A DNA stretch of 64,000 nt. Source: RGIG4097 sp045613765. GTDB taxonomy: Bacteria > Bacillota > Clostridia > Christensenellales > CAG-917. The notes below the pieces were generated by a model. The model searched no databases. It saw only the letters and a list, made by a program, of their open reading frames with translations, and had not been told where the DNA came from. The stretch covers positions 62,001-126,000 of the forward strand of contig JAZLBO010000018.1 in assembly GCA_045613765.1 (NCBI GenBank). Direction: 5' to 3'. Of this stretch, positions 33,538-41,087 are shown piece after piece (the stretch's first letter is position 1; the number at the start of each line of letters is the position of its first letter). The translations under genes were made by a program, and so were the position numbers.

Positions 33538-34236
33538 ATGTCAATCAACAGATTATTGCTGACAGAAAGCGTCAAAGAATTATTTGATATACCCCTTGAT
33601 GAAGACAGTGTTGACACACTCGAGGCATACTATGATGCAGTGGTGGAAGCCAACAAAGAATTCAACCTTACGTCAATCACGGCAAAAGATGAGTTTGTTG
33701 TAAAACACCTTATCGACTCAATCGCAGGTGTGCCTTTTATCCCTGAAAATGCAAAACTCATTGACGTGGGCAGTGGTGGTGGATTTCCATCCTTCCCCAT
33801 AGCGTCAGTGCGCAGGGATGTTGACGTGACTGCCCTTGACTCAACTGCAAAGAAAATGAATTTTGTTGGTAGCACTGCAAAATTCTTGGGTGTAAAAAAC
33901 CTTAAAACATTGTCTGGCAGAGCAGAAGAAATGAAGGACTTGTTTGGCGTTTATGACGTGGTGTGTGCAAGAGCAGTGTCACAACTTCCTATCCTTCTTG
34001 AAATATGTTCTCCCCTTATCAAAGTGGGTGGCATTATGCTTGCATATAAGACAGATGAAAGCGAGGTTGAAATATCACAATCGGCACTTGATAAACTCAA
34101 TATGACACACAAAAAGTCTTTTTCTTTCAACTTGCCCAATGGGGATAGACGTTGTATCATAGTCTTTAAAAAGACAAAAGACACCCCAAAACAATACCCT
34201 CGTCAATATGGTCAAATCAAAAAAAGACCTTTGTAA
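33538..34236 (+). CDS. rsmG: 16S rRNA (guanine-527-N7)-methyltransferase
   Basis: SAM-dependent enzyme that methylates G527 of 16S rRNA; loss gives low-level streptomycin resistance in other bacteria. Start at 33538 (MSINRLLLTES) with AAGGA upstream; a longer frame from 33478 has no site. It contains EFNLTSITAKDEFVVKHLID, motif I as DVGSGGGFPSFPIA near residue 80 and the CARAVSQLPILLEI block. The 232 residues are normal. In many Firmicutes rsmG precedes parA-parB or follows mnmG; here it is a single gene facing a small unknown gene, with parB convergent beyond that. Confidence 0.95.
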   Translation: MSINRLLLTESVKELFDIPLDEDSVDTLEAYYDAVVEANKEFNLTSITAKDEFVVKHLIDSIAGVPFIPENAKLIDVGSGGGFPSFPIASVRRDVDVTALDSTAKKMNFVGSTAKFLGVKNLKTLSGRAEEMKDLFGVYDVVCARAVSQLPILLEICSPLIKVGGIMLAYKTDESEVEISQSALDKLNMTHKKSFSFNLPNGDRRCIIVFKKTKDTPKQYPRQYGQIKKRPL

Positions 34237-34254
34237 AATGATTTTATAAAAAAG

Positions 34255-34281
34255 AAAACCACACGGCTGTGTGGCTTTTTT
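34255..34281 (+). terminator. Terminator after rsmG
   Basis: CCACAC, loop GGCT, GTGTGG, then CTTTTTTT. Confidence 0.85.
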
Positions 34282-34299
34282 TGTTTTTGTTTTGGTTGT

Positions 34300-34689
34300 T
34301 TATTCTGTAAAATATTTCAGCTTACAGTCGTCAACGATTTGTTGCATTTCTTTATAAAGATTGTTGTAGGTTGTTTCATACACTGTTGATGCATGGAAAT
34401 ATTCTTGCAGTTTTCTGTTGTATTCCTTTTTTGCAAAAATATTGAAAAGTCCGGGTTCATCAGGCTTGACAGGTCTCTTTAGGCTGCGTGCTTCTTTTTC
34501 CTTTTCCTCATAAAGTTTCTGTGCAGCAACCAATTCTTCATAGTGTGGTTGTTCGGTTTCTCTGTACATAGTAAGGTCAAGACCATAAGTGCCTTTTTGT
34601 GAGAGAAGTTTCCAACCAAATGCACCATATATGTCGGTCACTTTATCAACACCCTTATATGCCATAATATTCATTGTTTCTTTTGCCAT
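34300..34689 (-). CDS. Conserved-looking small soluble protein, unknown function
   Basis: I do not recognise this 129-residue protein. It starts MAKETMNIMAYKGVDKV with a clear GGAG ribosome site. The N-terminal 45 residues alternate strand-like stretches (VTDIYGAFGWKLLS, YGLDLTMYRE). The rest is helical and highly charged, with many Glu/Lys (about residues 50-75 and 92-120), suggesting coiled coil. No signal or membrane segment is present. It is located between rsmG and parB, downstream of parB's terminator on the same strand. Confidence 0.6.
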   Translation of the reverse strand: MAKETMNIMAYKGVDKVTDIYGAFGWKLLSQKGTYGLDLTMYRETEQPHYEELVAAQKLYEEKEKEARSLKRPVKPDEPGLFNIFAKKEYNRKLQEYFHASTVYETTYNNLYKEMQQIVDDCKLKYFTE

Positions 34690-34780
34690 AGTCTTTCTCC
34701 TTCAACAGATATGATTGATAATTTGATTTTACCATAGGTTGCAACTGAAATCAATATTGATTTTTTTGCCCAAAAGAAAA

Positions 34781-34806
34781 CCCTACGATTGTAGGGCTTT
34801 TTTTTT
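34781..34806. terminator. Bidirectional terminator at the end of parB
   Basis: CCCTAC, loop GATT, GTAGGG, with T-tract on the plus side and TTTTCTTTT on the minus side. Confidence 0.8.
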
Positions 34807-35686
34807 AGAGTTTTTCGTCGTACTTGAGTTTTTGCACGATTTCGTGAATTCTGTCAAGATCGTCCTTGTTGAAGTAGTCAATATAAATACGACCTTTTGT
34901 TTCGTTGCCGAGAATTCTAACCTTTGTTGCAAAGACGCGTTTCATATCGCCGACCATTTCCTTAAGTTCGATAGGAAGGGGTTGCTTTCTGGGGCCGGGT
35001 TGAATTTTGGTACGTGTGAAGTAAAGGCGTACTTTTGTTTCAAGTTCACGGACAGAAAGACGGCTTGCAACTGCTTGATTGGCAAGTTGGACAAGATAGT
35101 TTTTGTCGTCGATTGAGATGAGTGCTCTTGCGTGACCGGGAGAAAGGTGTCCTTCCTTGACGAGATCTGTGACTTCCTTTGGAAGTTGCAAAAGACGAAG
35201 GGTGTTTGTGACGTAAGGACGTGACTTGCCAATGCGACCTGCCACTGCCTCTTGAGTGAGCCCATGGTTTTCCATAAGTTCTCTCATACCTTCTGCTGCT
35301 TCGATTGCATTGAGATCTTCACGGTGCAAGTTTTCAATGAGAGCGATTTCTTGGATTTGTTGATTTGTGAGTTCTCTTACGATAACGGGAACACGTTTGA
35401 GTCCTGCCATGTATGCAGCACGGAAACGTCTTTCGCCTGCGATAATAAGATATCTGCCGTTTTCTTCAGTGACGAGAAGTGGTTGCAAAACTCCGTACGT
35501 TGCAATAGAGTTGGACATTTCTCTCAAAGATTCTTCGTTGAATACCTTTCTGGGTTGTGCAGGGTTTCTGTCGATAAGTGTAATATCAACGTCAATTGCG
35601 TTTACGCCAGCAATCTCAACCTTGACGTTTTCTTCGTTGTCGGTGTAAAGAGCATTGAGTTTTGATGTGTTTGCTTTTTGAGCCAT
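34805..35686 (-). CDS. parB: Chromosome-partitioning protein ParB (Spo0J)
   Basis: CTPase clamp that loads at parS, spreads and organises the origin for segregation. Start at 35686 (MAQKANTSKLNAL) with GGAG before it; a longer frame from 35755 is not supported. Order: N-terminal ParB/Srx CTP-binding domain with IDRNPAQPRKVF, GERRFRAA and ENLHREDLNAIEAA; helix-turn-helix TQEAVAGRIGKSRPYVTNTL that reads parS; and a C-terminal dimerisation domain. The 293 residues are typical. Unusually, no parA lies beside it in the window. Four parS-like sites are 3-5.5 kb away. Confidence 0.96.
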   Translation of the reverse strand: MAQKANTSKLNALYTDNEENVKVEIAGVNAIDVDITLIDRNPAQPRKVFNEESLREMSNSIATYGVLQPLLVTEENGRYLIIAGERRFRAAYMAGLKRVPVIVRELTNQQIQEIALIENLHREDLNAIEAAEGMRELMENHGLTQEAVAGRIGKSRPYVTNTLRLLQLPKEVTDLVKEGHLSPGHARALISIDDKNYLVQLANQAVASRLSVRELETKVRLYFTRTKIQPGPRKQPLPIELKEMVGDMKRVFATKVRILGNETKGRIYIDYFNKDDLDRIHEIVQKLKYDEKL

Positions 35687-36114
35687 AATCTCTCTCCAAA
35701 AAATGTTTATATAAATAAAATAACACAAAATTTTGGCAGTAGCAATAGGTTTCACGTTTTTGTTTCACATTTTTTCTAATTTGCAGAAATATCGCTCGGT
35801 GTTTTGCGATTTTATTTTGATATATAGCCACGATTTTGTAGCGTTTTGGAAGTGGTTTTTTCTTGAGTGGTTTTCAGTTGTACACGTAGGTGTGTGCACA
35901 ACTTTTTGAGATATGGGGATAATATGTTGGTTGTCAACAAAAGTTGTCAACATATACACCACGATTTTTCCTTTTGTTTTTCGTGTATCTGTTGGTGTTT
36001 TCGTTGATTTTTTTATGTTTTTCTTGGGTGTTTTTGGACTTTTCCACTTGTCAACATTGCTTATTTATGATATAATTATTAAAAATAAAAAATTAAATAC
36101 TAATAGGCGAAAAA
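35687..36114. other. parB-dnaN divergent gap, origin-proximal
   Basis: No gene. It contains GTTGTCAACA twice near 35933-35955 plus TTGTCAACA at 36049, forming an inverted pair, and an incomplete parS half (TGTTTCACAT, 35761-35770). There is no perfect DnaA box. Confidence 0.45.
36048..36076 (+). promoter_or_regulatory. Promoter of dnaN
   Basis: TTGTCA (36048-36053), 17 bases, TATAAT (36071-36076). The leader to the dnaN ATG is about 30 bases. Confidence 0.75.
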
Positions 36115-37215
36115 ATGAAAGTTATTTTGAACGGAAATGAACTCGGCGATGCACTTCAAAAAGTTGTAAAGGCATTGCCTATTAAGAGAAGCAACCCTAT
36201 CCTTGAATGCGTCAAAATCACTGCAACAGGCGACGTTGTCACACTTTTTGCAACAGACCTTGAACTTGCAATCGAAAAGAAGATCAATGCAGAAGTTCTC
36301 ATTGAAGGCGAAGTGGTTGTCCCCGGCAAACTTTTTGCAGAATACGCAAAGCGTATCGGTGATGAACAAATCGAACTTGATGGCACTGCACAAAACAAAT
36401 TGGGCGTGAAATATCTTGACAGTGAAGTTTTCATCAACTGCTTTAGCGCAGATGAATATCCTGTTTTCAAAGAAGTTGAAAAGGAAAACTCTTTTGTTAT
36501 CCTCAAAAAAGACTTCAAGGATCTCATTGGCAAGGTCAAATTCAACGTTGCAACAGACGAAGCAAGACCTTCACTCCGTGGTATCTGTCTCAACATCAAA
36601 GAAACAGAACTTGAAGGCGTTGCATCAGACGGCTATCGTCTTGCACTTTCAAAAATGCCTATCCAAAACAACGGCATCATTGACAAAATCGTTGTGCCAG
36701 CAAAGAGTATGAACGAACTCAGTTCACTCCTTGATGACGAAAACGAAACACTCACCGTCTACGTTGACAGAAGTTATATCATGGTTGACCTTTTCCACAC
36801 AAAGATGGTGTCAAGACTTATCGCAGAAGACTACATCAACTACGAAAAAATCATCCCCAACGTCTTCACAACAGAAGTCACCATCGACAAAAAGCAATTT
36901 GAAAACAGTATTGAAAGAGTTTCACTCATCAATCGTTCAGAAAAGAAAGCATACGTGAAGATGGAAATCAAGGAAGATTCAATCTCACTCAACGCACACA
37001 GTGAAGAAGGCGAAATCAATGAAAAGGTTACAATCGGCCTTAAGGGCAAAGATTTGACAATCGGTTTCAACAGCAAGTACATCAGTGAATGTATGAAAGC
37101 CATCCAAGATCCCTTTGTCACACTCAACTTCACATCATCAACAGCCCCTGGCATCATCAAAGGCGAACAAGATAGTTGGCTCTATCTCATCCTTCCCCTT
37201 CGTGTAATCGGCTAA
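36115..37215 (+). CDS. dnaN: DNA polymerase III beta subunit (sliding clamp)
   Basis: Ring clamp that tethers DNA polymerase and many repair proteins. The 366 residues form three repeats of the clamp fold; blocks NPILECVKITA, DEARPSLRGICLN, SDGYRLALSK and the C-terminal LILPLRVIG are characteristic. It has its own promoter and terminator. It lies upstream of dnaA, whereas the usual order in bacteria is dnaA then dnaN, so the pair has been rearranged here. Confidence 0.97.
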   Translation: MKVILNGNELGDALQKVVKALPIKRSNPILECVKITATGDVVTLFATDLELAIEKKINAEVLIEGEVVVPGKLFAEYAKRIGDEQIELDGTAQNKLGVKYLDSEVFINCFSADEYPVFKEVEKENSFVILKKDFKDLIGKVKFNVATDEARPSLRGICLNIKETELEGVASDGYRLALSKMPIQNNGIIDKIVVPAKSMNELSSLLDDENETLTVYVDRSYIMVDLFHTKMVSRLIAEDYINYEKIIPNVFTTEVTIDKKQFENSIERVSLINRSEKKAYVKMEIKEDSISLNAHSEEGEINEKVTIGLKGKDLTIGFNSKYISECMKAIQDPFVTLNFTSSTAPGIIKGEQDSWLYLILPLRVIG

Positions 37216-37239
37216 AACGCCACTATCAACAAATATTAA

Positions 37240-37263
37240 AAAGGCACTCAAAAGAGTGCCTTT
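37240..37263 (+). terminator. Terminator after dnaN
   Basis: AAAGGCACTC, loop AAAA, GAGTGCCTTT. It shares its stem core with other terminators in the window and is joined directly to an intergenic repeat. Confidence 0.8.
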
Positions 37264-37420
37264 ATTTTTAGTGAATAAGAAATAGTAAAGATTGAAAAGT
37301 TGTGGTGTGTATAGTGGGGTGCGTATAAAACACTCGTTCAAGCCGAAATCTTGAATTGTAAACACAGGTTGCAAGAATTGACACAGCGTGCTATGAATTG
37401 CCTATGGCATAATTTCAAAA
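37264..37420 (+). repeat. Degraded copy of the 4.4 kb mini-hairpin element
   Basis: After the terminator come GTGAATAAGAAATAGT and AAGTTGTGG, matching the bases after the trxB terminator. ATTGACAC, GTGCTATGAATTGCC and GGCATAATTT at about 37377-37413 then match the array units. The rest of the gap to 37505 has no gene. Confidence 0.6.
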
Positions 37421-37505
37421 AATTTGTCTTATTTTTTGGAAAATTGGGGTGGGGGAGAGAAATATATCAATATATTGTTTTTTTTATTTTTGGTGGCAAA
37501 AAACA

Positions 37506-37534
37506 TTGATTAATAAATGTGGATAAGTTATAAT
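37506..37534 (+). promoter_or_regulatory. dnaA promoter with a DnaA box in its spacer
   Basis: TTGATT (37506-37511), 17 bases, TATAAT (37529-37534). The spacer contains TGTGGATAA (37518-37526), a perfect DnaA box in reverse orientation. Transcription would begin at or within a base or two of the dnaA ATG (37542). Expected consequence: DnaA represses its own promoter. Confidence 0.75.
37518..37526 (-). promoter_or_regulatory. Perfect DnaA box in the dnaA promoter
   Basis: Reverse complement reads TTATCCACA, the DnaA-box consensus. Confidence 0.8.
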
Positions 37535-37541
37535 TTCAATC

Positions 37542-38918
37542 ATGATTGGAAAAGAAGAATTTTGGGCAGACGCCAAAAACGAATTATCAAAGATAATGCA
37601 AGCAATAAGCTACGAGGTTTGGATTGAAAAACTCGAGCCTCTTTGCTTTGTCGAAGACACTTTTGTGCTGGTCACTCTTACGGCATCATCAAAGCGCACT
37701 ATTGATGACAAATACAAGAAGACCATCATTGAAATTGTCAACTCTCTCAACAGCGCAGTGGCAAACGTTGAGATCATCACCCCCGACAAAAAGGAAGAAT
37801 ATCTCAAAAAGCAAACAGACTTCCTTCCCGGTGGTGGAATCATTGTTGACAACAGACAAAAGACGGCAGAAACAAAGGCAAAAAAGAATCCTTTTGTGGA
37901 TAGATACACCTTTGACAATTTTGTCATGGGCAAATCCAACAACTATGCGCTCATTGCAGCAAAGACAGTTGCAGAAAACCCCGGTGGCAAATATAATCCT
38001 TTGTTTATCTATTCTGGCGTCGGTCTTGGCAAAACCCACCTTCTTCACGCAATCGGCAATCATCTTTTCAAGGAATCTCCTCGCACAAAGGTTGTGTATG
38101 TCAACAGCGAGCAGATGGTCAGTGAATTCGTGCAAATGAGCATGAAAAAGAACAGTGCAGAAAGCAATCAATTCCGTGAGAAATATCGCTCTTGTGATGT
38201 TCTTATGGTTGATGACGTCCAATTCCTTGCCAAGAGAGAGCAAACACAAGAGGCACTTTTCCACATCTTCAACGATTTGTATCAAGCCAACAAACAAATC
38301 ATCTTGACGTCAGACCGTTCCCCCAAGGAACTTGTCACTTTGGAAGAAAGATTGCGCACTCGTTTTGCATGGGGACTTACCGTTGATATCAACGTGCCTG
38401 ACACCGAAACAAGAATCGCCATCTTGAAGACGAAAGCAGCCCACGAAAAATTCCGTTTGAGTGATGAAGTTGCCACGTTTATCGCAGAAAATAGCACTTC
38501 AAACATTAGAGAAATGGAAGGTTTGCTCAACAAGATAATCTTTTTCAGTTCATTGACAAACCACGTTATCGACACAACCGACCTTGCAAGAGAGGCACTG
38601 CAAGACTTTATAGAAGAAAAAACAGACACCCTTGATGCAAGCGTCATCATTGATACAGTGTGCAAGTACTTCAATATCGTCAAAAACGATATCTTCTCAA
38701 AGAAAAAGACGAAGAATATCGTTGAGCCGCGTATGATTGCAATCTATCTCATCACAGAAATGCTCGGTTTGCCCTTGGTGACAATAGGACAAATGTTTGG
38801 TGGCAGAGATCACACAACCATCATCCACGCAAGAGATAAAATCAGCGAAGCAATCAAAGAAGACAAGCGCATGAAAATCGTTGTCGCCGACATCAAAAAT
38901 ATGATACTCAATAGATAA
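37542..38918 (+). CDS. dnaA: Chromosomal replication initiator protein DnaA
   Basis: Initiator ATPase that binds DnaA boxes and opens oriC. Domain I (about residues 1-80, FWADAKNELSKIMQAISYEVW) binds helpers, then a linker, then the AAA+ domain: Walker A SGVGLGKTH with Lys164, Walker B CDVLMVDDVQFL. Domain IV is the helix-turn-helix with the DnaA signature GGRDHTTIIHARDKI near the C-terminus. The 458 residues are normal. There is no ribosome site; the promoter ends seven bases before the ATG, pointing to a leaderless mRNA. It is flanked by dnaN and recF, each with its own promoter. Confidence 0.98.
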   Translation: MIGKEEFWADAKNELSKIMQAISYEVWIEKLEPLCFVEDTFVLVTLTASSKRTIDDKYKKTIIEIVNSLNSAVANVEIITPDKKEEYLKKQTDFLPGGGIIVDNRQKTAETKAKKNPFVDRYTFDNFVMGKSNNYALIAAKTVAENPGGKYNPLFIYSGVGLGKTHLLHAIGNHLFKESPRTKVVYVNSEQMVSEFVQMSMKKNSAESNQFREKYRSCDVLMVDDVQFLAKREQTQEALFHIFNDLYQANKQIILTSDRSPKELVTLEERLRTRFAWGLTVDINVPDTETRIAILKTKAAHEKFRLSDEVATFIAENSTSNIREMEGLLNKIIFFSSLTNHVIDTTDLAREALQDFIEEKTDTLDASVIIDTVCKYFNIVKNDIFSKKKTKNIVEPRMIAIYLITEMLGLPLVTIGQMFGGRDHTTIIHARDKISEAIKEDKRMKIVVADIKNMILNR

Positions 38919-38920
38919 AC

Positions 38921-38947
38921 AAAGGCACTCGTTTGAGTGCCTTTTTT
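38921..38947 (+). terminator. Terminator after dnaA
   Basis: AAAGGCACTC, loop GTTT, GAGTGCCTTTTTT. Confidence 0.85.
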
Positions 38948-39022
38948 ATATAATTTCACTCGCTCAAAAAGAATACAATCAATCCTAAAAATTGCAGTTT
39001 TATTTTTATTTGGCACAAGTTG

Positions 39023-39051
39023 TTGAAAAACAAAAGTTTTTCATATATAAT
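39023..39051 (+). promoter_or_regulatory. Promoter of recF (leaderless type)
   Basis: TTGAAA (39023-39028), 17 bases, TATAAT (39046-39051). The recF ATG is at 39059, seven bases after the -10 element, so the transcript should begin at the start codon. Confidence 0.75.
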
Positions 39052-39058
39052 AGGGCGT

Positions 39059-40138
39059 ATGAAAATAATCAGTCTTTCTCTTGCGAATTTTAGAAACTAC
39101 GAGAGCCAACAGGTCTTTTTTGACGGTGGGCTCAACGTTTTGCATGGAAAAAACGCAAGTGGCAAGACAAATATGCTTGAATCTGTGTATCTTTGTTCAC
39201 TTCTTCGCTCCCCACGTACAACCAAGGATAAGGAACTTATTCGTATGGGTGCAAGCAGGGCAAAAATCACTCTTGTGGTTGAAAAGAGGTTTAGAAAACA
39301 CACAATCACAATATTTATAGACGAGCAAGGCAAAAAGAAAGTTGCCATAGATGGCATACCCGTCCAAAGAGCAGGGGAACTGCTTGGCGTATTGGGTGTG
39401 GTATTCTTTTCTCCCGACGAGTTGAAACTTGTCAAAGAGTCGCCGGCAGAGAGAAGGGGTTTCCTTGACGTTGGTCTATCACAACAACAAAAGGCATATT
39501 TCAGTGCATTGCAACGCTACAACAAGACTTTGAAACAAAAGAACAATCTTTTGAAGGAAAGCAGAAATGCAGAAAACCTTGACGATATGCTCGACATTTG
39601 GGATATTGGTCTTGCAGAGCAAGGGGCGATCATCATACGCAAGCGTATGGAATATGTGGAAGAACTCAACAGATATGCAAGCGCAAGCCACGAAAAAATC
39701 AGTTCGGGCAAGGAAAAATTGAAGTTATCCTACGAAACTGCAGTGAGTACACATGATGATATTAGGCGCAATCTTGAGGAGGCATTGCTTTCTTCAAGGG
39801 CAAAGGACAAGGAACTTGGATATTGCACCGTTGGTCCACATAGAGATGATATCAAGATTGAGATTGACGGCATTGATGCAAGAAAGTTTGCATCTCAAGG
39901 CCAACAACGTACAATCGCACTGGCAATGAAACTTGGAGAAGTGGAACTCTACAAAAAAGAAACCGGCGAAACACCAATTCTTCTTCTTGATGACGTGCTC
40001 AGTGAACTTGACAAAACAAGGCGAGATATACTTCTTTCAGCAACTGAAGGAGTGCAAACAATTCTCACTTGCACAGAGTTTGACGGAGAAAATGCAAAAC
40101 TCTTTGAAGTGAAGGAAGGAAAAATTATAAAAGGATAA
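39059..40138 (+). CDS. recF: DNA replication and repair protein RecF
   Basis: SMC-like ATPase that loads RecA at gaps with RecO and RecR. Start at 39059 (MKIISLSLANFRNYES), the usual RecF opening; a TTG further upstream would place the promoter inside the gene. Walker A is HGKNASGKTNMLE near residue 34, the signature motif lies in FASQGQQRTIALAMKLGE, and Walker B is PILLLDDVLSELD near residue 305. Length is 359 residues. The following membrane-protein gene starts 3 bases after the stop. Confidence 0.96.
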   Translation: MKIISLSLANFRNYESQQVFFDGGLNVLHGKNASGKTNMLESVYLCSLLRSPRTTKDKELIRMGASRAKITLVVEKRFRKHTITIFIDEQGKKKVAIDGIPVQRAGELLGVLGVVFFSPDELKLVKESPAERRGFLDVGLSQQQKAYFSALQRYNKTLKQKNNLLKESRNAENLDDMLDIWDIGLAEQGAIIIRKRMEYVEELNRYASASHEKISSGKEKLKLSYETAVSTHDDIRRNLEEALLSSRAKDKELGYCTVGPHRDDIKIEIDGIDARKFASQGQQRTIALAMKLGEVELYKKETGETPILLLDDVLSELDKTRRDILLSATEGVQTILTCTEFDGENAKLFEVKEGKIIKG

Positions 40139-40141
40139 ACT

Positions 40142-40807
40142 ATGGAAAACAAAGAAAACACAATTCTTGAAACAGAAGAAAAAATTGAAATAAAAGAAGT
40201 GGTTGCAGAAGAAATGACAGAAGAAACCACTGAAGAAAAGAAGGAAGGACAAGGATTTGAATATCCCATCACGGTCAACGTGAAGTCCAATGGCATCAGT
40301 GACAAATTGACCATAGAAGAAGACAAAATCACCATTGGCGAAAGAGTTGTATCAAAGGCAGATATCCTTCTTGTCAACAGATTTATCTCAATGCGCAACT
40401 TCAAGGTTGAGCCCACGTTTACAGTGGTATATAAGATTGATGAAAACTCTGTCACGTCTGTTGATTTTGTGCAAGATACAGAGATTAAAGATATAGATTT
40501 TGACGATAAACTCGCTTTTTGGTTGAAAAAGGAAGAAATCCACTTTGAAGAAAACGATTGGAATTACTTTTGTCCTATCGTCAACGGCTATCTTACTTAT
40601 AGATATGTTGACACCAAAAAGACGGAAGATTTGCCAAGAGAAATCAGTGCAGTATCAATGGGCGTTTCAATCGCAGGATTGCTCATTGCAATCTTTGGTG
40701 GGGTTATGCTTGGCATGGGCAAAACCACATTTGGTGCAATAGGTCTTGCCCTTGGTGTTGGCGCATTTTTCCTTGGCATAATTAAAATCTTCAAAAAAAG
40801 AAAATAG
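40142..40807 (+). CDS. Membrane protein with acidic N-terminus, coupled to recF, unknown function
   Basis: I do not recognise a family. Of 221 residues, the first 40 are very acidic (many Glu and Thr). A beta-rich soluble section follows (about 40-150, with DKLTIEEDKITIGERVV and YFCPIVNGYLTYRYVD), then two membrane helices separated by a short glycine-rich turn (VSIAGLLIAIFGGVML and IGLALGVGAFFLGII) and a basic end KKRK. The start lies 3 bases after recF with AAGGA upstream. The soluble part is probably cytoplasmic. Coupling to recF may be accidental. Confidence 0.6.
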   Translation: MENKENTILETEEKIEIKEVVAEEMTEETTEEKKEGQGFEYPITVNVKSNGISDKLTIEEDKITIGERVVSKADILLVNRFISMRNFKVEPTFTVVYKIDENSVTSVDFVQDTEIKDIDFDDKLAFWLKKEEIHFEENDWNYFCPIVNGYLTYRYVDTKKTEDLPREISAVSMGVSIAGLLIAIFGGVMLGMGKTTFGAIGLALGVGAFFLGIIKIFKKRK

Positions 40808-40914
40808 ACAAAAAGGGGATTTATAAGCCATCACACAAGAGTGTATGGATAAAACAAGTGGTCAAATATTATTGACAAACTTGATCAATTTCTATAAACT
40901 TAAAACATATTTAT

Positions 40915-41075
40915 AAACACACGGACGTACGCCTGCGTGTACGATATGTGATGAGGGAGTAATTTGCGTCGTTTTGACGTGGCCGATTTCAACAACACCC
41001 GACGAAAGTCTGGAACGGTCTAAAAAATGAGACTCATAAGATAAGCAGTACGTTTGTCCTATGAGTTTTTTATAT
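40915..41075 (+). promoter_or_regulatory. yybP-ykoY-type manganese riboswitch with terminator
   Basis: The leader of the P-type ATPase gene has GGGAGTA at about 40955, a GCGTCG/GACG hairpin, TGGCC, and TCAACA near 40989, elements expected of the yybP-ykoY Mn2+ aptamer. The expression platform is a terminator: ACTCATA (41032-41038) pairs with TATGAGT (41060-41066) and is followed by TTTTT. The GGAGG ribosome site follows directly. Upstream, TTGACA at 40871 and TATAAA at 40892 may be the promoter. Mn2+ binding should favour read-through. Confidence 0.75.
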
Positions 41076-41087
41076 TTTGGAGGAAAA

